Assembly: GCA_017521465.1 (NCBI GenBank)
Contig: JAFXCN010000010.1
Location: 1 to 48,213 of the forward strand
Reading direction: 5' to 3'
Length of the DNA stretch: 48,213 nucleotides
From: Clostridia bacterium
Lineage (GTDB): Bacteria; Bacillota; Clostridia; TANB77; UBA1234
Position 1 is the stretch's first letter, and each line of letters opens with the position of its first letter. A model generated the notes under the pieces. It was not told the origin of the DNA and did not search any database. It saw only the letters and a program-made list of their open reading frames with translations. This document shows positions 1 through 7,204 of this stretch, piece after piece. The translations under genes were made by a program, and so were the position numbers.

Positions 1-17
1 AAATATGCATAAAGGAT

Positions 18-134
18 TTCTGGTGAAGATGTTACTGAGGACACACCTGTACCCATACCGAACACAGAAGTTAAGCTCAGGAAAGCCGAAGATAGTTAGG
101 GGATGCCCCTTGTGAAAATAGGTATTCGCCGGAT
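18..134 (+). rRNA. rrf: 5S ribosomal RNA, copy 1
   Basis: The conserved 5S core is readable (CCCATACCGAACACAGAAG, then TTAAGCTC). The ends GGTG and CGCC pair to close helix I, giving about 117 nt. No promoter precedes it in the window, so it is probably the last gene of an rRNA operon lying to the left. A second copy at about 4810-4926 differs at four positions. The ends are estimated from pairing and could be off by a few bases. Confidence 0.93.
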
Positions 135-144
135 TTAAATGGAG

Positions 145-171
145 AAAGCAACCGCATGAGGTTGCTTTTTT
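145..171 (+). terminator. Terminator after 5S copy 1
   Basis: A GC-containing stem (GCAACC / GGTTGC, loop GCATGA) is followed directly by a run of T. It lies about 10 bases after the 5S rRNA and would end the rRNA transcript. Confidence 0.85.
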
Positions 172-265
172 GTTGTGTAACAAAGTTTATTACACAACAA
201 AAAAAGAATAAATAATATTGAATAGAGAATAAAGATTTTTTTATTATTCTTTATTCAATATTATT
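170..265. repeat. Two adjacent AT-rich inverted repeats
   Basis: TTGTTGTGTAA and TTACACAACAA (170-180 and 190-200) form one hairpin. Positions 211-230 and 246-265 form a second, about 20 bp with one mismatch and a 15-base loop. The rest of the 135-390 gap holds only the promoter for the HD-domain gene. The pair may act as extra or bidirectional termination, or may be a remnant of a small palindromic element. Confidence 0.6.
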
Positions 266-301
266 TACATTGTATTGTTGGCCTGGAAAACAGATATTTG
301 A

Positions 302-330
302 TTGACTATACATAAAATGTGTGGTATACT
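302..330 (+). promoter_or_regulatory. Sigma-A promoter for the HD-domain gene
   Basis: TTGACT (302-307) and TATACT (325-330) are separated by 17 bp, about 60 bases before the start codon at 391. Confidence 0.75.
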
Positions 331-390
331 TTCCTTCACAAATAAACTTGGGTGTGAGACTGAACTTTTATTAAAGAGGAGGTATCTGCC

Positions 391-1038
391 ATGTTGAATT
401 TTGCATCGAATCAGCGGTCTGCTATTAATGTGATTGAGTTTTATAAGATTGCTGTTGTTTTGAAGCAAATTATCCGAAGTGGTTGGAAACAGTGGAACGT
501 AAAGCAGGAGCGCCTTGAAAGTGTTGCAGAGCATGTTTATGGTACCTGTATGCTTGCTATTGCTATGGCTTCCGAATTTAATTATGATATTGACATTAAA
601 AAGGTTGTAATGATGATGGCAATTCATGAACTTGAAGAGACCGTTATATCTGATATTACGCCTTTTGACGGAATTCCTGAAGAAGAAAAAATGCGAATGG
701 GCCATGAGGCAATTGTTAAAATTTTGTCTCCTTTGGCAAGTGCATCAACATTAATTAATCTTATTATTGAGTTTGATTCTCGTGCTACGCCTGAAGCAAG
801 ATTTGCTTATCAGTGTGATAAACTCGAATGCGACTTGATGTCTATTATCTATGATAGACAGGAATCGGTTACGTTTAAGGATGCAACTGATAAGGTGACG
901 ACTTCTCAAAAACTTAATGATATGTATGAGAGTGGAGAAGCCAAAACTATGTCTGATTTCTTTTATTTGCACGATAAGGAAAAGTATGATAACAATTTTA
1001 TGGCTGTTCTTGATGAAATTTATGCTAATAAAAATTAA
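391..1038 (+). CDS. HD-domain phosphohydrolase (YfbR/HDDC2-like)
   Basis: A cytosolic 215-residue protein resembling the HD_3 group of metal-dependent nucleotide phosphohydrolases (YfbR, HDDC2), which act on 5'-deoxynucleotides. Visible motifs are the R-GW region near residues 29-32, ESVAEH with H48, the central motif at H79, and a later QCDKLE with D143. The usual central His-Asp pair reads His-Glu (AIHELEE), which is unusual and may alter metal binding. The start has a strong AGAGGAGG site. The gene is monocistronic, with its own sigma-A promoter and a terminator at 1054-1080. The exact substrate cannot be told. Confidence 0.8.
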   Translation: MLNFASNQRSAINVIEFYKIAVVLKQIIRSGWKQWNVKQERLESVAEHVYGTCMLAIAMASEFNYDIDIKKVVMMMAIHELEETVISDITPFDGIPEEEKMRMGHEAIVKILSPLASASTLINLIIEFDSRATPEARFAYQCDKLECDLMSIIYDRQESVTFKDATDKVTTSQKLNDMYESGEAKTMSDFFYLHDKEKYDNNFMAVLDEIYANKN

Positions 1039-1052
1039 TATCTAAAATATTG

Positions 1053-1082
1053 AGAGTTAAGTGTAATACTTAACTCTTTTTT
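1053..1082 (+). terminator. Terminator after the HD-domain gene
   Basis: A nine-base-pair stem (GAGTTAAGT / ACTTAACTC, loop GTAAT) is followed by TTTTTTG. Confidence 0.85.
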
Positions 1083-1143
1083 GTTGTGTTTTTTTATATA
1101 ATAGGATATGATATTTTATGAACATTATGAAAAGGAGTTAAAT

Positions 1144-1977
1144 ATGATTGAAGTTACATTAGCTAAAAGTGCTGGCTTTTGTTATGGAGTAAAAAGAGCT
1201 GTAACCCTTACAAATGAAGCTCTTCAACAATATAATGAATTATATTCTAAAGGAAATGTGGTTAATAATAAAAATGTTGTGAATGATTTAGAAGAGAAGG
1301 GTTTGAAAAGATTTTCTACTGTATCAGAGCTTGCTTCAAATTCAAATGTTTTAATTAGGGCACATGGAATAACAAATGAAGAATTGAAAGAATATGAGCA
1401 GTTGAAATGCAATATAATTGATGCGACATGTCCTAATGTAAAAAAAATACATGATATTGTTCGAAAATATTCAAACAGTGATTATAAAGTAATTATAATA
1501 GGTGATAAATTTCATCCTGAAGTAGTAGGAATTGCAAGTTATGCAGGTGATAATGTTGAAATTATTACTAGTGAAAATGAAGTGAAAAAATATAATAAAG
1601 TTTGTATTGTGGAGCAAACAACTTTTTCAAAAGAATATGCCCAAAGAATAATAGATAAAATAGTACTAGCGTCTAATGAACAGATAATATATAATACTAT
1701 ATGTGAAGCAACTTCAATAAGACAAAGCGATGCGAAAAAATTAGCAGAGACGCAAGATATTGTTGTTGTAATAGGTGATAAGGAAAGTGCAAACTCAAAT
1801 AGATTATACGAAATTGCAAAAGAAATCAATAAAAATACAATTTTTATTGAGAATGTTAATGAATTAAACATTAATAAAATATCTAATTGCTCTAAAATTG
1901 GTATAACAGCTGGTGCATCTACACCTGATGATGTAATAAATGAAGTAATTAATCTAATTAAAAGAGAAATATTTTAG
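1144..1977 (+). CDS. ispH: 4-hydroxy-3-methylbut-2-enyl diphosphate reductase
   Basis: Last enzyme of the MEP isoprenoid pathway; it reduces HMBPP to IPP and DMAPP using a [4Fe-4S] cluster. The three cluster cysteines are visible at C13 (AGFCYGVKRA), C96 (DATCPNV) and C187 (NTICEAT). Active-site H124 and E126 (FHPEVVG), the AHGIT motif and the terminal TAGASTPD are also present. The chosen ATG follows AAAAGGAGTTAAAT and puts the first cysteine at the family position; a longer frame from 1108 adds 12 residues without a good ribosome site. It is a stand-alone 277-residue form, without the S1-domain fusion common in Clostridia. No partner pathway genes are adjacent. Confidence 0.96.
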   Translation: MIEVTLAKSAGFCYGVKRAVTLTNEALQQYNELYSKGNVVNNKNVVNDLEEKGLKRFSTVSELASNSNVLIRAHGITNEELKEYEQLKCNIIDATCPNVKKIHDIVRKYSNSDYKVIIIGDKFHPEVVGIASYAGDNVEIITSENEVKKYNKVCIVEQTTFSKEYAQRIIDKIVLASNEQIIYNTICEATSIRQSDAKKLAETQDIVVVIGDKESANSNRLYEIAKEINKNTIFIENVNELNINKISNCSKIGITAGASTPDDVINEVINLIKREIF

Positions 1978-2054
1978 AAATATTGGAACATATTTTTTAT
2001 GAAAGAATTCTAATAACATTGTAATAATCTATATATTCAAAGGAGGAAATAATT

Positions 2055-4646
2055 GTGAAAAAATTTTTTATGGTATTAAGTATTTTGATTTTAACATTAT
2101 CAATATCTAGTGTTGCATTTGCAAAAGAGTTTTCAGATGTAAAAAATACAAAATATTCTGATTCTGTTAAGATGCTTACTGATTTAGAAGTTATATCAGG
2201 ATATGAGGATAATACATTTAAGCCAAACAATCAAATAAAACGTTCAGAGATGGCAAAATTATTAATTGTAGCATTAGGAAAACAAGCAGACGTAAAAACA
2301 ACAGTTACAACACAAACTTTTCCAGATGTTGCAAAAACCCATTGGGCAGCCGGATATATTGAATTAGCTAGTCAATTAGATTTAATAAAAGGATATCCAA
2401 ATGGTAAATTTGCACCAGATGATAAAGTTTCATATGTAGAAGCTGTTGCTTTAATGTTAAGAGCATTAAACTATAATAAAGAAATAGAAGATTTAACATG
2501 GCCAGATGGTTATATGAAAAAAGCATCTGATGTTAAATTATTAAAATCTGTTACATATGATAACGCGAATGACGATGCTACAAGAGGAGAAATTTCAAAC
2601 ATGCTTTGGAATACATTGAACGCATATACAAGAACAATTGTAGCAACTAATACAGATGGTAAAAATGTATATGGGAATGGTAAAAAAATGTTAGAAAAAT
2701 CTTTCCCAAATAAATATACAAGTATAACAGATTCTGTAATAACTGATATTGATCTTATTGATATGATGATAACTGTAAAGATTGATGGCAAAACTAAAGA
2801 ATTTCTTTATGAAGACGCGACTGAAACATCGTTGAAAAAAATGTTTGGTAGAACAATTGAAACGGCATTATATGATACGAAAAATGATGAATTTTTATCA
2901 ATCGAATTAGATGATGATGAAACTGTAGTAACAGGTACTGTAACAAAAATTAGTAGTGGAAAAATATATATAGGTAGTAAATCATATACAATTCCAGATG
3001 AAGATGATATCAAACTAATAGGAACATCTGACATTAACGATGCAGAAAAAGCATATATTGTCATGGACGGGTCAAAAGTTAAAGCAATGTTAATAGAAGG
3101 AACAGAGACACTTTATGTAGGTCTTGTAACAGATACATCAGTTACAATTGATGATGAAGATGGTATAGAATTAGAGCATATGAATGGTGACGAAGAAAAA
3201 TATATATTAAATGATTCAAAAGCTAAAATATATGAAGGAGATGTTATTGTATATGCATTGAATTCAGATGATGAACTTATATTAAGAAAAGCTTTTGATT
3301 ATGATGATGGACTTGAAATTGAATCAGTGACTTCTACAAGTATAAAACTGAAAGGCAAAGATAAAGTTACATTCTCAAAATCTGATGATTATATTGTCGT
3401 TATGGTAAATTATGAGGATAGCATTGAAGAAGGCGAGCTAGATGATATTTATGAAAAATATGATTCGGCGCTTGTACAAAAAATTAATGATACAACGTTT
3501 GTCTTTGTATTTGTTGATGGTCTAGATGAAATAGAAGATGACGATGATGATAATACAATGACAAAAACAGAAGCAAAAAATGCATTAAATAGTGCGATAA
3601 AAACAGCTAAAGCAAAGAAAGAAGCTAATTATACAATAGCTTCATGGGCTAAATTGAAAACAGCATTGGATGAGGCAAATAAAATAAATACAAGCACAGC
3701 TACAGCTAGTAAAATGCAAACTGCTGCTGAAAAATTAAATAATGCTGTAAAAAATCTAAAAACAGTAACAACAGCTGATAAAAATTTAAGAACAAAATTT
3801 AATAACCTACAAACTTTGATCAAAGATGCAGAAGAATTGAAAAAGGAAGATTATACAACAGAATCTTATGCAAAAGTTACTACTGCATTAACAGCTGCAA
3901 AGAAGATTGTTATTACATCTACAACAGTAGCAAAAGTTGAGACAGCTACGTCAAATCTAGATTCTGCGATAAAATTATTAGTAACAAATACAACTGCTGA
4001 AAATATGGCAACTGCAAAAGCAAGATTAGAAAAAGCTAAAACGGATGCTGCAGCAATAAAGAAAGAAGATTATACAGAAGAAACATATAAGGTTTTAGAA
4101 GATGCAGTTAAAGCTGCAAGTGACATAGATTATACTAAAGATGGATCCGCTGTAATTAATAATGTTGCTAGAAATATTGAAGAAGCGTTAGTTGCATTAG
4201 TTTCAAAAGCTGATGATGAAAAAGCTAAGGCTATTAGCGCATTAAAATCTTTAGTTACAGAAGCAAGAACTTTAGAGACAAACAAAGCAAAATATACAGA
4301 AAAAACATGGAAAAAGGTTCAAGAAGAATTAGATGAATTAGAGGTATATGATGATGTTTATACAACATTAACTACTACACAAATAAAAACTCATACATCA
4401 ACATTAAAAGCTGCTATAGACGCTTTGGAAGAAGTGTTAAAAAGAGATAATTTAATTAGTCAGTTAGAAGGTGTTATTACATTAGCGGAAAAACAAGCAG
4501 AAGATGCATGGATTGGAAGTTCAACATGGGCTGAATTTCAAACAGCATTAACTGAGGCAAAAGCTGTATATGAAGCTAGCGAAAGCAAAACATATAGTCA
4601 ATTAGAAGCAGCATATAACAAATTATGTGAATGTTTAGGTATATAA
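2055..4646 (+). CDS. S-layer protein with SLH and FIVAR-type helical domains
   Basis: A secreted 863-residue cell-surface protein. A signal peptide (residues 1-23, ending AFA) is followed by SLH domains: FSDVKNTKYSD (about 25-75), FPDVAKTHWAA (about 88-140) and a weaker third near 145-190. SLH domains anchor proteins to pyruvylated wall polymers. The middle (about 200-490) is acidic and not recognised. The C-terminal 370 residues hold four or five Ala/Lys-rich helical repeats of about 70 residues (for example SWAKLKTALDEANKI), matching FIVAR/albumin-binding-like modules. The start is GTG, eight bases after AAAGGAGGAAA. The gene stands alone between ispH and the second 5S gene. It could be a main S-layer subunit or an adhesin. 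Confidence 0.88.
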   Translation: MKKFFMVLSILILTLSISSVAFAKEFSDVKNTKYSDSVKMLTDLEVISGYEDNTFKPNNQIKRSEMAKLLIVALGKQADVKTTVTTQTFPDVAKTHWAAGYIELASQLDLIKGYPNGKFAPDDKVSYVEAVALMLRALNYNKEIEDLTWPDGYMKKASDVKLLKSVTYDNANDDATRGEISNMLWNTLNAYTRTIVATNTDGKNVYGNGKKMLEKSFPNKYTSITDSVITDIDLIDMMITVKIDGKTKEFLYEDATETSLKKMFGRTIETALYDTKNDEFLSIELDDDETVVTGTVTKISSGKIYIGSKSYTIPDEDDIKLIGTSDINDAEKAYIVMDGSKVKAMLIEGTETLYVGLVTDTSVTIDDEDGIELEHMNGDEEKYILNDSKAKIYEGDVIVYALNSDDELILRKAFDYDDGLEIESVTSTSIKLKGKDKVTFSKSDDYIVVMVNYEDSIEEGELDDIYEKYDSALVQKINDTTFVFVFVDGLDEIEDDDDDNTMTKTEAKNALNSAIKTAKAKKEANYTIASWAKLKTALDEANKINTSTATASKMQTAAEKLNNAVKNLKTVTTADKNLRTKFNNLQTLIKDAEELKKEDYTTESYAKVTTALTAAKKIVITSTTVAKVETATSNLDSAIKLLVTNTTAENMATAKARLEKAKTDAAAIKKEDYTEETYKVLEDAVKAASDIDYTKDGSAVINNVARNIEEALVALVSKADDEKAKAISALKSLVTEARTLETNKAKYTEKTWKKVQEELDELEVYDDVYTTLTTTQIKTHTSTLKAAIDALEEVLKRDNLISQLEGVITLAEKQAEDAWIGSSTWAEFQTALTEAKAVYEASESKTYSQLEAAYNKLCECLGI

Positions 4647-4654
4647 ATAAACCG

Positions 4655-4685
4655 AAAAGAGCAAATGAAAATTTGCTCTTTTTTA
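4655..4685 (+). terminator. Terminator after the SLH/FIVAR gene
   Basis: AAGAGCAAAT / ATTTGCTCTT form a stem of about ten base pairs with a short loop, followed by TTTTTT. Confidence 0.88.
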
Positions 4686-4775
4686 TGTAAAAAATATGAT
4701 TTTATAAGTTCAAAACACTTGTGCCGCAAGGGATTTGAAACTACAAAAAAATGTTAAAAAATATTAAAAATTATA

Positions 4776-4804
4776 TTGACAAAGTTTCTAAAAGCGAGTA
4801 TACT
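4776..4804 (+). promoter_or_regulatory. Sigma-A promoter of the 5S-tRNA unit
   Basis: TTGACA (4776-4781) and TATACT (4799-4804) with an exact 17 bp spacer. Transcription should start near 4811, essentially at the mature 5S end, so this 5S copy has its own strong promoter. Confidence 0.88.
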
Positions 4805-4809
4805 ATAAA

Positions 4810-4926
4810 ACGTGGTGAAGATGTTACTGAGGTCACACCTGTTCCCATACCGAACACAGAAGTTAAGCTCAGGAAAGCCGAAGATAGTTGGGGGATGCCC
4901 CCTGTGAAAATAGGTATTCGCCATGC
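4810..4926 (+). rRNA. rrf: 5S ribosomal RNA, copy 2
   Basis: Same length and core as copy 1, with four substitutions. No 16S or 23S gene lies before it; the preceding gene is an S-layer protein. It is followed after a few bases by tRNA-Asn and appears co-transcribed with it. An open frame across 4751-4978 is an artefact of this RNA pair. Confidence 0.93.
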
Positions 4927-4933
4927 TTTATAT

Positions 4934-5009
4934 TCCTCTTTAGCTCAGTTGGTAGAGCGCCCGGCTGTTAACCGGTAGGTCGTAGGTTCGAGTCCTACAA
5001 GGGGAGCCA
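4934..5009 (+). tRNA. tRNA-Asn (anticodon GTT)
   Basis: A full cloverleaf can be drawn. The acceptor TCCTCTT pairs with AAGGGGA, the discriminator is G, the anticodon loop is CTGTTAA between CCGG stems, and the T arm is GTAGG-TTCGAGT-CCTAC. The CCA end is encoded (5007-5009). The identity follows the GTT anticodon and the usual tRNA-Asn acceptor sequence. Confidence 0.96.
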
Positions 5010-5011
5010 TA

Positions 5012-5049
5012 AAAAAATAACTAGTCTCAACGAGACTAGTTATTTTTTT
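5012..5049 (+). terminator. Terminator of the 5S-tRNA unit
   Basis: AATAACTAGTCTC / GAGACTAGTTATT form a long stem with loop AAC, followed by a T run. It is preceded by an A run, so it could work in both directions. Confidence 0.9.
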
Positions 5050-5424
5050 ATGTTTCTTCTTCGAAGAAATCAAATCTAATATCTAACTGCAATAAAGTAG
5101 GGCGCTCGTAGAGACGCCCGCTGTTAACTGCGCCGAAAACGAGCGCGTCCGGTGGACGAAGAAGCGAGTTTGAGGTGTCTCAAACGCTAGCATTACATAG
5201 ATTTGCAAAAGCAAAGAAATTTTGTAAAAACAGTGTTTTAAAAGAAAACAGAGTTTTTCAAATGTAGGTAGATAGGTTTGAAAGTTTTCGGCGTTACTGT
5301 GCGGGTAACTGCACTCCAAATTATATTTTACTTAACGATGAGTCAACATAGGAGTAGAGTTTTATTGGAGGACTTGTAATTAATTTCAAATTTTTATATA
5401 ATAGCTTAGATTGGAGGGAATAAT
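5050..5424. other. Intergenic stretch with a GC-rich island
   Basis: No convincing gene is seen here. Positions about 5099-5175 form a GC-rich island in AT-rich surroundings. It begins with GGGCGCTCGTAGA, also present at about 6245, and runs through a segment resembling the anticodon arm of the neighbouring tRNA-Asn (GTAGAGACGCCCG, then CTGTTAAC). A minus-strand frame of 78 residues across 5083-5319 lacks a ribosome site and follows the island, so it is not called. Confidence 0.6.
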
Positions 5425-6027
5425 ATGAATATAGGAATAGATATAGACGACACAATAACTTTTACTTCTAAGTCAATGATAAAATATGCAGATTTATATG
5501 ACAAAAATATTTTAGGAAAATCCGGAATCAACGGCAATTTTGGGCTGATAACTAATAGATATTATCTTAATACGTTATATGGGTGGGATGATAAGACAAA
5601 GCAAGATTTTTTTAATCTGTATTATAAAAATATATTAGAAGAGTGTGAGATTATGCCTCATGCTGTTGATTCGATAAATACTTTAAAAACAGAAAATAAC
5701 AATATATATTTTATTACGGCAAGATTAATGAAAATCGATAATTGTGATACAGTAGATATTACTAAAAATACTTTAAATGATATAAAATATGACGAACTAA
5801 TAATTGAATCAGATAAATTAAAAATATGCAAAGAAAAGAATATAGATATTTTCATTGAAGATAGTTATGATACATGTAAAGAATTACAATTAAATGGCAT
5901 AAAAACGTACTTAATGACTACTAAGATGAATGAAAGAATTGAAGATGAGGAAATTGAGAGAGTAAAATCTTGGGATGAACTTTATTTAAAAATTAACAAT
6001 TATATTGGCTCGTTACACAATTCTTAA
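5425..6027 (+). CDS. HAD-family 5'-nucleotidase-like phosphatase
   Basis: A cytosolic 200-residue protein of the haloacid dehalogenase superfamily, resembling the NT5C/YqfW group of small deoxyribonucleotidases. Motif I is at the N-terminus (GIDIDDTIT, nucleophile D5 and acid/base D7). Motif II lies in YFITAR (about residue 95), and motif III/IV is represented by K134 and IFIEDS near 149-154. The start follows TTGGAGGGAATAAT. The gene appears monocistronic; the hairpin at 6167 could end it. The substrate is unknown and could be a nucleotide or another phosphate ester. Confidence 0.8.
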   Translation: MNIGIDIDDTITFTSKSMIKYADLYDKNILGKSGINGNFGLITNRYYLNTLYGWDDKTKQDFFNLYYKNILEECEIMPHAVDSINTLKTENNNIYFITARLMKIDNCDTVDITKNTLNDIKYDELIIESDKLKICKEKNIDIFIEDSYDTCKELQLNGIKTYLMTTKMNERIEDEEIERVKSWDELYLKINNYIGSLHNS

Positions 6028-6166
6028 TTTTAAGTGTTCGAATTAAAGTCAATTTAATATAAAAAAGATTATTATAAAAGTTTGTTACTGTACAATTACT
6101 GTGCAGCGACAAAAAAATGGCTTAAAACGAAGCCTTATATGTGATAAAATATAACACAAGGAGCCG

Positions 6167-6203
6167 AAAAAATGCAGATAGCAAAGCTATCTGCATTTTT
6201 TTG
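6167..6203 (+). terminator. Intrinsic terminator in the 6.0-6.5 kb gap
   Basis: ATGCAGATAGC / GCTATCTGCAT form an 11 bp perfect stem with loop AAA, followed by seven T. It is about 140 bases after the HAD gene and probably ends its transcript. Confidence 0.85.
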
Positions 6204-6458
6204 CATCCCTTTGTTGGCTCTGAACCCACAACCACCGGTTATCCGGGCGCTCGTAGAAGCGCCCAGGTGAAGCTAAAAGGCTTTGCATTTTGGAGTGAAT
6301 AACGAATAGTGAAAAGTAAAAAGTAAAATACCAATGAGTCCGTCCTAGATGGCATCCCGGGTAGCAAAAGTAGGCTAAGTGTAAAAGTAAAAATTACTTA
6401 ATCCACTACCAGAAATTACTTTTAAATTAAATGTAATTGGCAAATATGGCTCAACATG

Positions 6459-6487
6459 TTGCAACCTTACATAAAATATGATATAAG
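6459..6487 (+). promoter_or_regulatory. Candidate sigma-A promoter for the CTCC protein
   Basis: TTGCAA (6459-6464) and TATAAG (6482-6487) with a 17 bp spacer, about 60 bases before the start at 6549. Confidence 0.55.
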
Positions 6488-6548
6488 TTACTAGAATTAA
6501 TGTCTGAAAAATACCTGTAGATAAATTTTATCAAGAGGAGGAACCAAA

Positions 6549-6842
6549 ATGAAACTGGACAGAACCATGAATATCAACCGGGATGTCGAACAGTGTACCT
6601 GTTGCGGAGATGTAGTAAAACTTTTAGAAGCGGTTAGTGAAATTTCAGGAAATAGTCGTAATTTTGCTTTATATAAAACAGAAGTATATCTTTCTAAAGA
6701 ACCGAGCTGGTGTTATTTCTTACTTGTAGCGGGGGACCAGTTTCCTATTGTGATTACAGAGGAGCTTGCTAATAGAATTCTGCAAAATCCAGATGAAGGC
6801 AGAGATATTGCGTTTGGTCATTGGATGGACAGATGGAGGTAA
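6549..6842 (+). CDS. Unknown 97-residue protein with a CTCC motif
   Basis: Not recognised. It is a small soluble protein with an N-terminal CTCCGD motif (residues 17-22) that could hold a metal or a disulfide, and a Trp-rich C-terminus (FGHWMDRWR). No signal peptide or membrane helix is visible. The start has a strong AAGAGGAGGAA site. The gene has its own promoter and a perfect terminator, so it is a single-gene unit. Its composition is somewhat richer in G and C than its neighbours, which hints at a different origin. Confidence 0.75.
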   Translation: MKLDRTMNINRDVEQCTCCGDVVKLLEAVSEISGNSRNFALYKTEVYLSKEPSWCYFLLVAGDQFPIVITEELANRILQNPDEGRDIAFGHWMDRWR

Positions 6843-6849
6843 ATTTATA

Positions 6850-6887
6850 TAAAAAGCATCATTCTATATCAGAATGATGCTTTTTTA
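6850..6887 (+). terminator. Terminator after the CTCC protein
   Basis: AAAAGCATCATTCT / AGAATGATGCTTTT form a perfect 14 bp stem with loop ATATC and a T run. Confidence 0.9.
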
Positions 6888-6942
6888 TTTTATAAATGAA
6901 TATCTATATTTTAATTTGTAATAATAATTTTGAGGTGATTTT

Positions 6943-7131
6943 ATGGCGAACTATGAAGAAAAATCTAAAAATGAATGGCCAAAGAGATTTAATAATAGTA
7001 ATGCATATAAAAAAGAAAGACCAATATCTTTAGTATATCCTGTAATAGATAATGACTTGGCAAGAGATAATATTGAAAATGATCTTACATCAGCAGATAT
7101 GCAAGATTTAGAAAACCAAACCAAATTTTAA
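6943..7131 (+). CDS. Small hydrophilic unknown protein (62 residues)
   Basis: Not recognised. It is rich in Asn, Lys, Glu and Asp, with no membrane segment or Cys. The start follows TTGAGGTGATTTT. The last codons (ENQTKF and stop) form the left arm of its terminator. The segment encoding MQDLENQTKF with the terminator is duplicated at 9274-9329. Upstream, GAATA (6898-6902) lies 17 bases before AATAATA, a loose match to a forespore sigma-G promoter; with the small hydrophilic protein this could mean a spore-core protein, but that is only a guess. Confidence 0.65.
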   Translation: MANYEEKSKNEWPKRFNNSNAYKKERPISLVYPVIDNDLARDNIENDLTSADMQDLENQTKF

Positions 7132-7147
7132 ATTGGTTTGGTTTTTT
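7111..7147 (+). terminator. Terminator overlapping the end of the 62-residue gene
   Basis: AACCAAACCAAATTT / AAATTGGTTTGGTT form a long stem, followed by TTTTT. The stop codon lies in the loop region. The TTGACA of the next promoter overlaps the T run. Confidence 0.88.
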
Positions 7148-7174
7148 GACATTAATTTTTATAATTGATATAAT
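7146..7174 (+). promoter_or_regulatory. Consensus sigma-A promoter for the YARHG protein
   Basis: TTGACA (7146-7151) and TATAAT (7169-7174) with a 17 bp spacer: a full consensus match, 30 bases before the start at 7205. Confidence 0.88.
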
Positions 7175-7204
7175 TTATCCGAGATTATTCGAGGGAGGAA
7201 ACAT

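Larger units (their letters stand above)
6028..6548. other. Long intergenic stretch between HAD and CTCC-protein genes
   Basis: It holds a terminator (6167-6203), a GC-rich hairpin with arms GGGCGCT / AGCGCCC near 6244-6263, runs of the short repeat AAAAGTAAAAAGTAAAA near 6310-6330, and a promoter at 6459-6487. A 32-residue frame at 6172-6270 overlaps the terminator and is not called. No known riboswitch was recognised. Confidence 0.6.

Noticed and set aside
265-705. 146-residue minus-strand open frame
   Set aside because: It is antisense to the HD-domain gene and promoter, and its His/Phe-rich translation has no ribosome site.
4751-4978. 75-residue plus-strand open frame
   Set aside because: It runs through the 5S rRNA and into tRNA-Asn, both of which are clear.
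5083-5319. 78-residue minus-strand open frame after the tRNA
   Set aside because: It follows the GC-rich intergenic island, has no ribosome site and no recognisable motif.
6172-6270. 32-residue frame with a passable ribosome site (MQIAKLSAFFCIPLLALN)
   Set aside because: Its first codons are the arms of a perfect terminator hairpin and its end is the GC-rich hairpin; coding use is unlikely.
6340-6400. GC-richer patch (AATGAGTCCGTCC) reminiscent of a hammerhead core
   Set aside because: The required CTGATGA and GAAA core elements are not both present, and no three-stem fold could be drawn.
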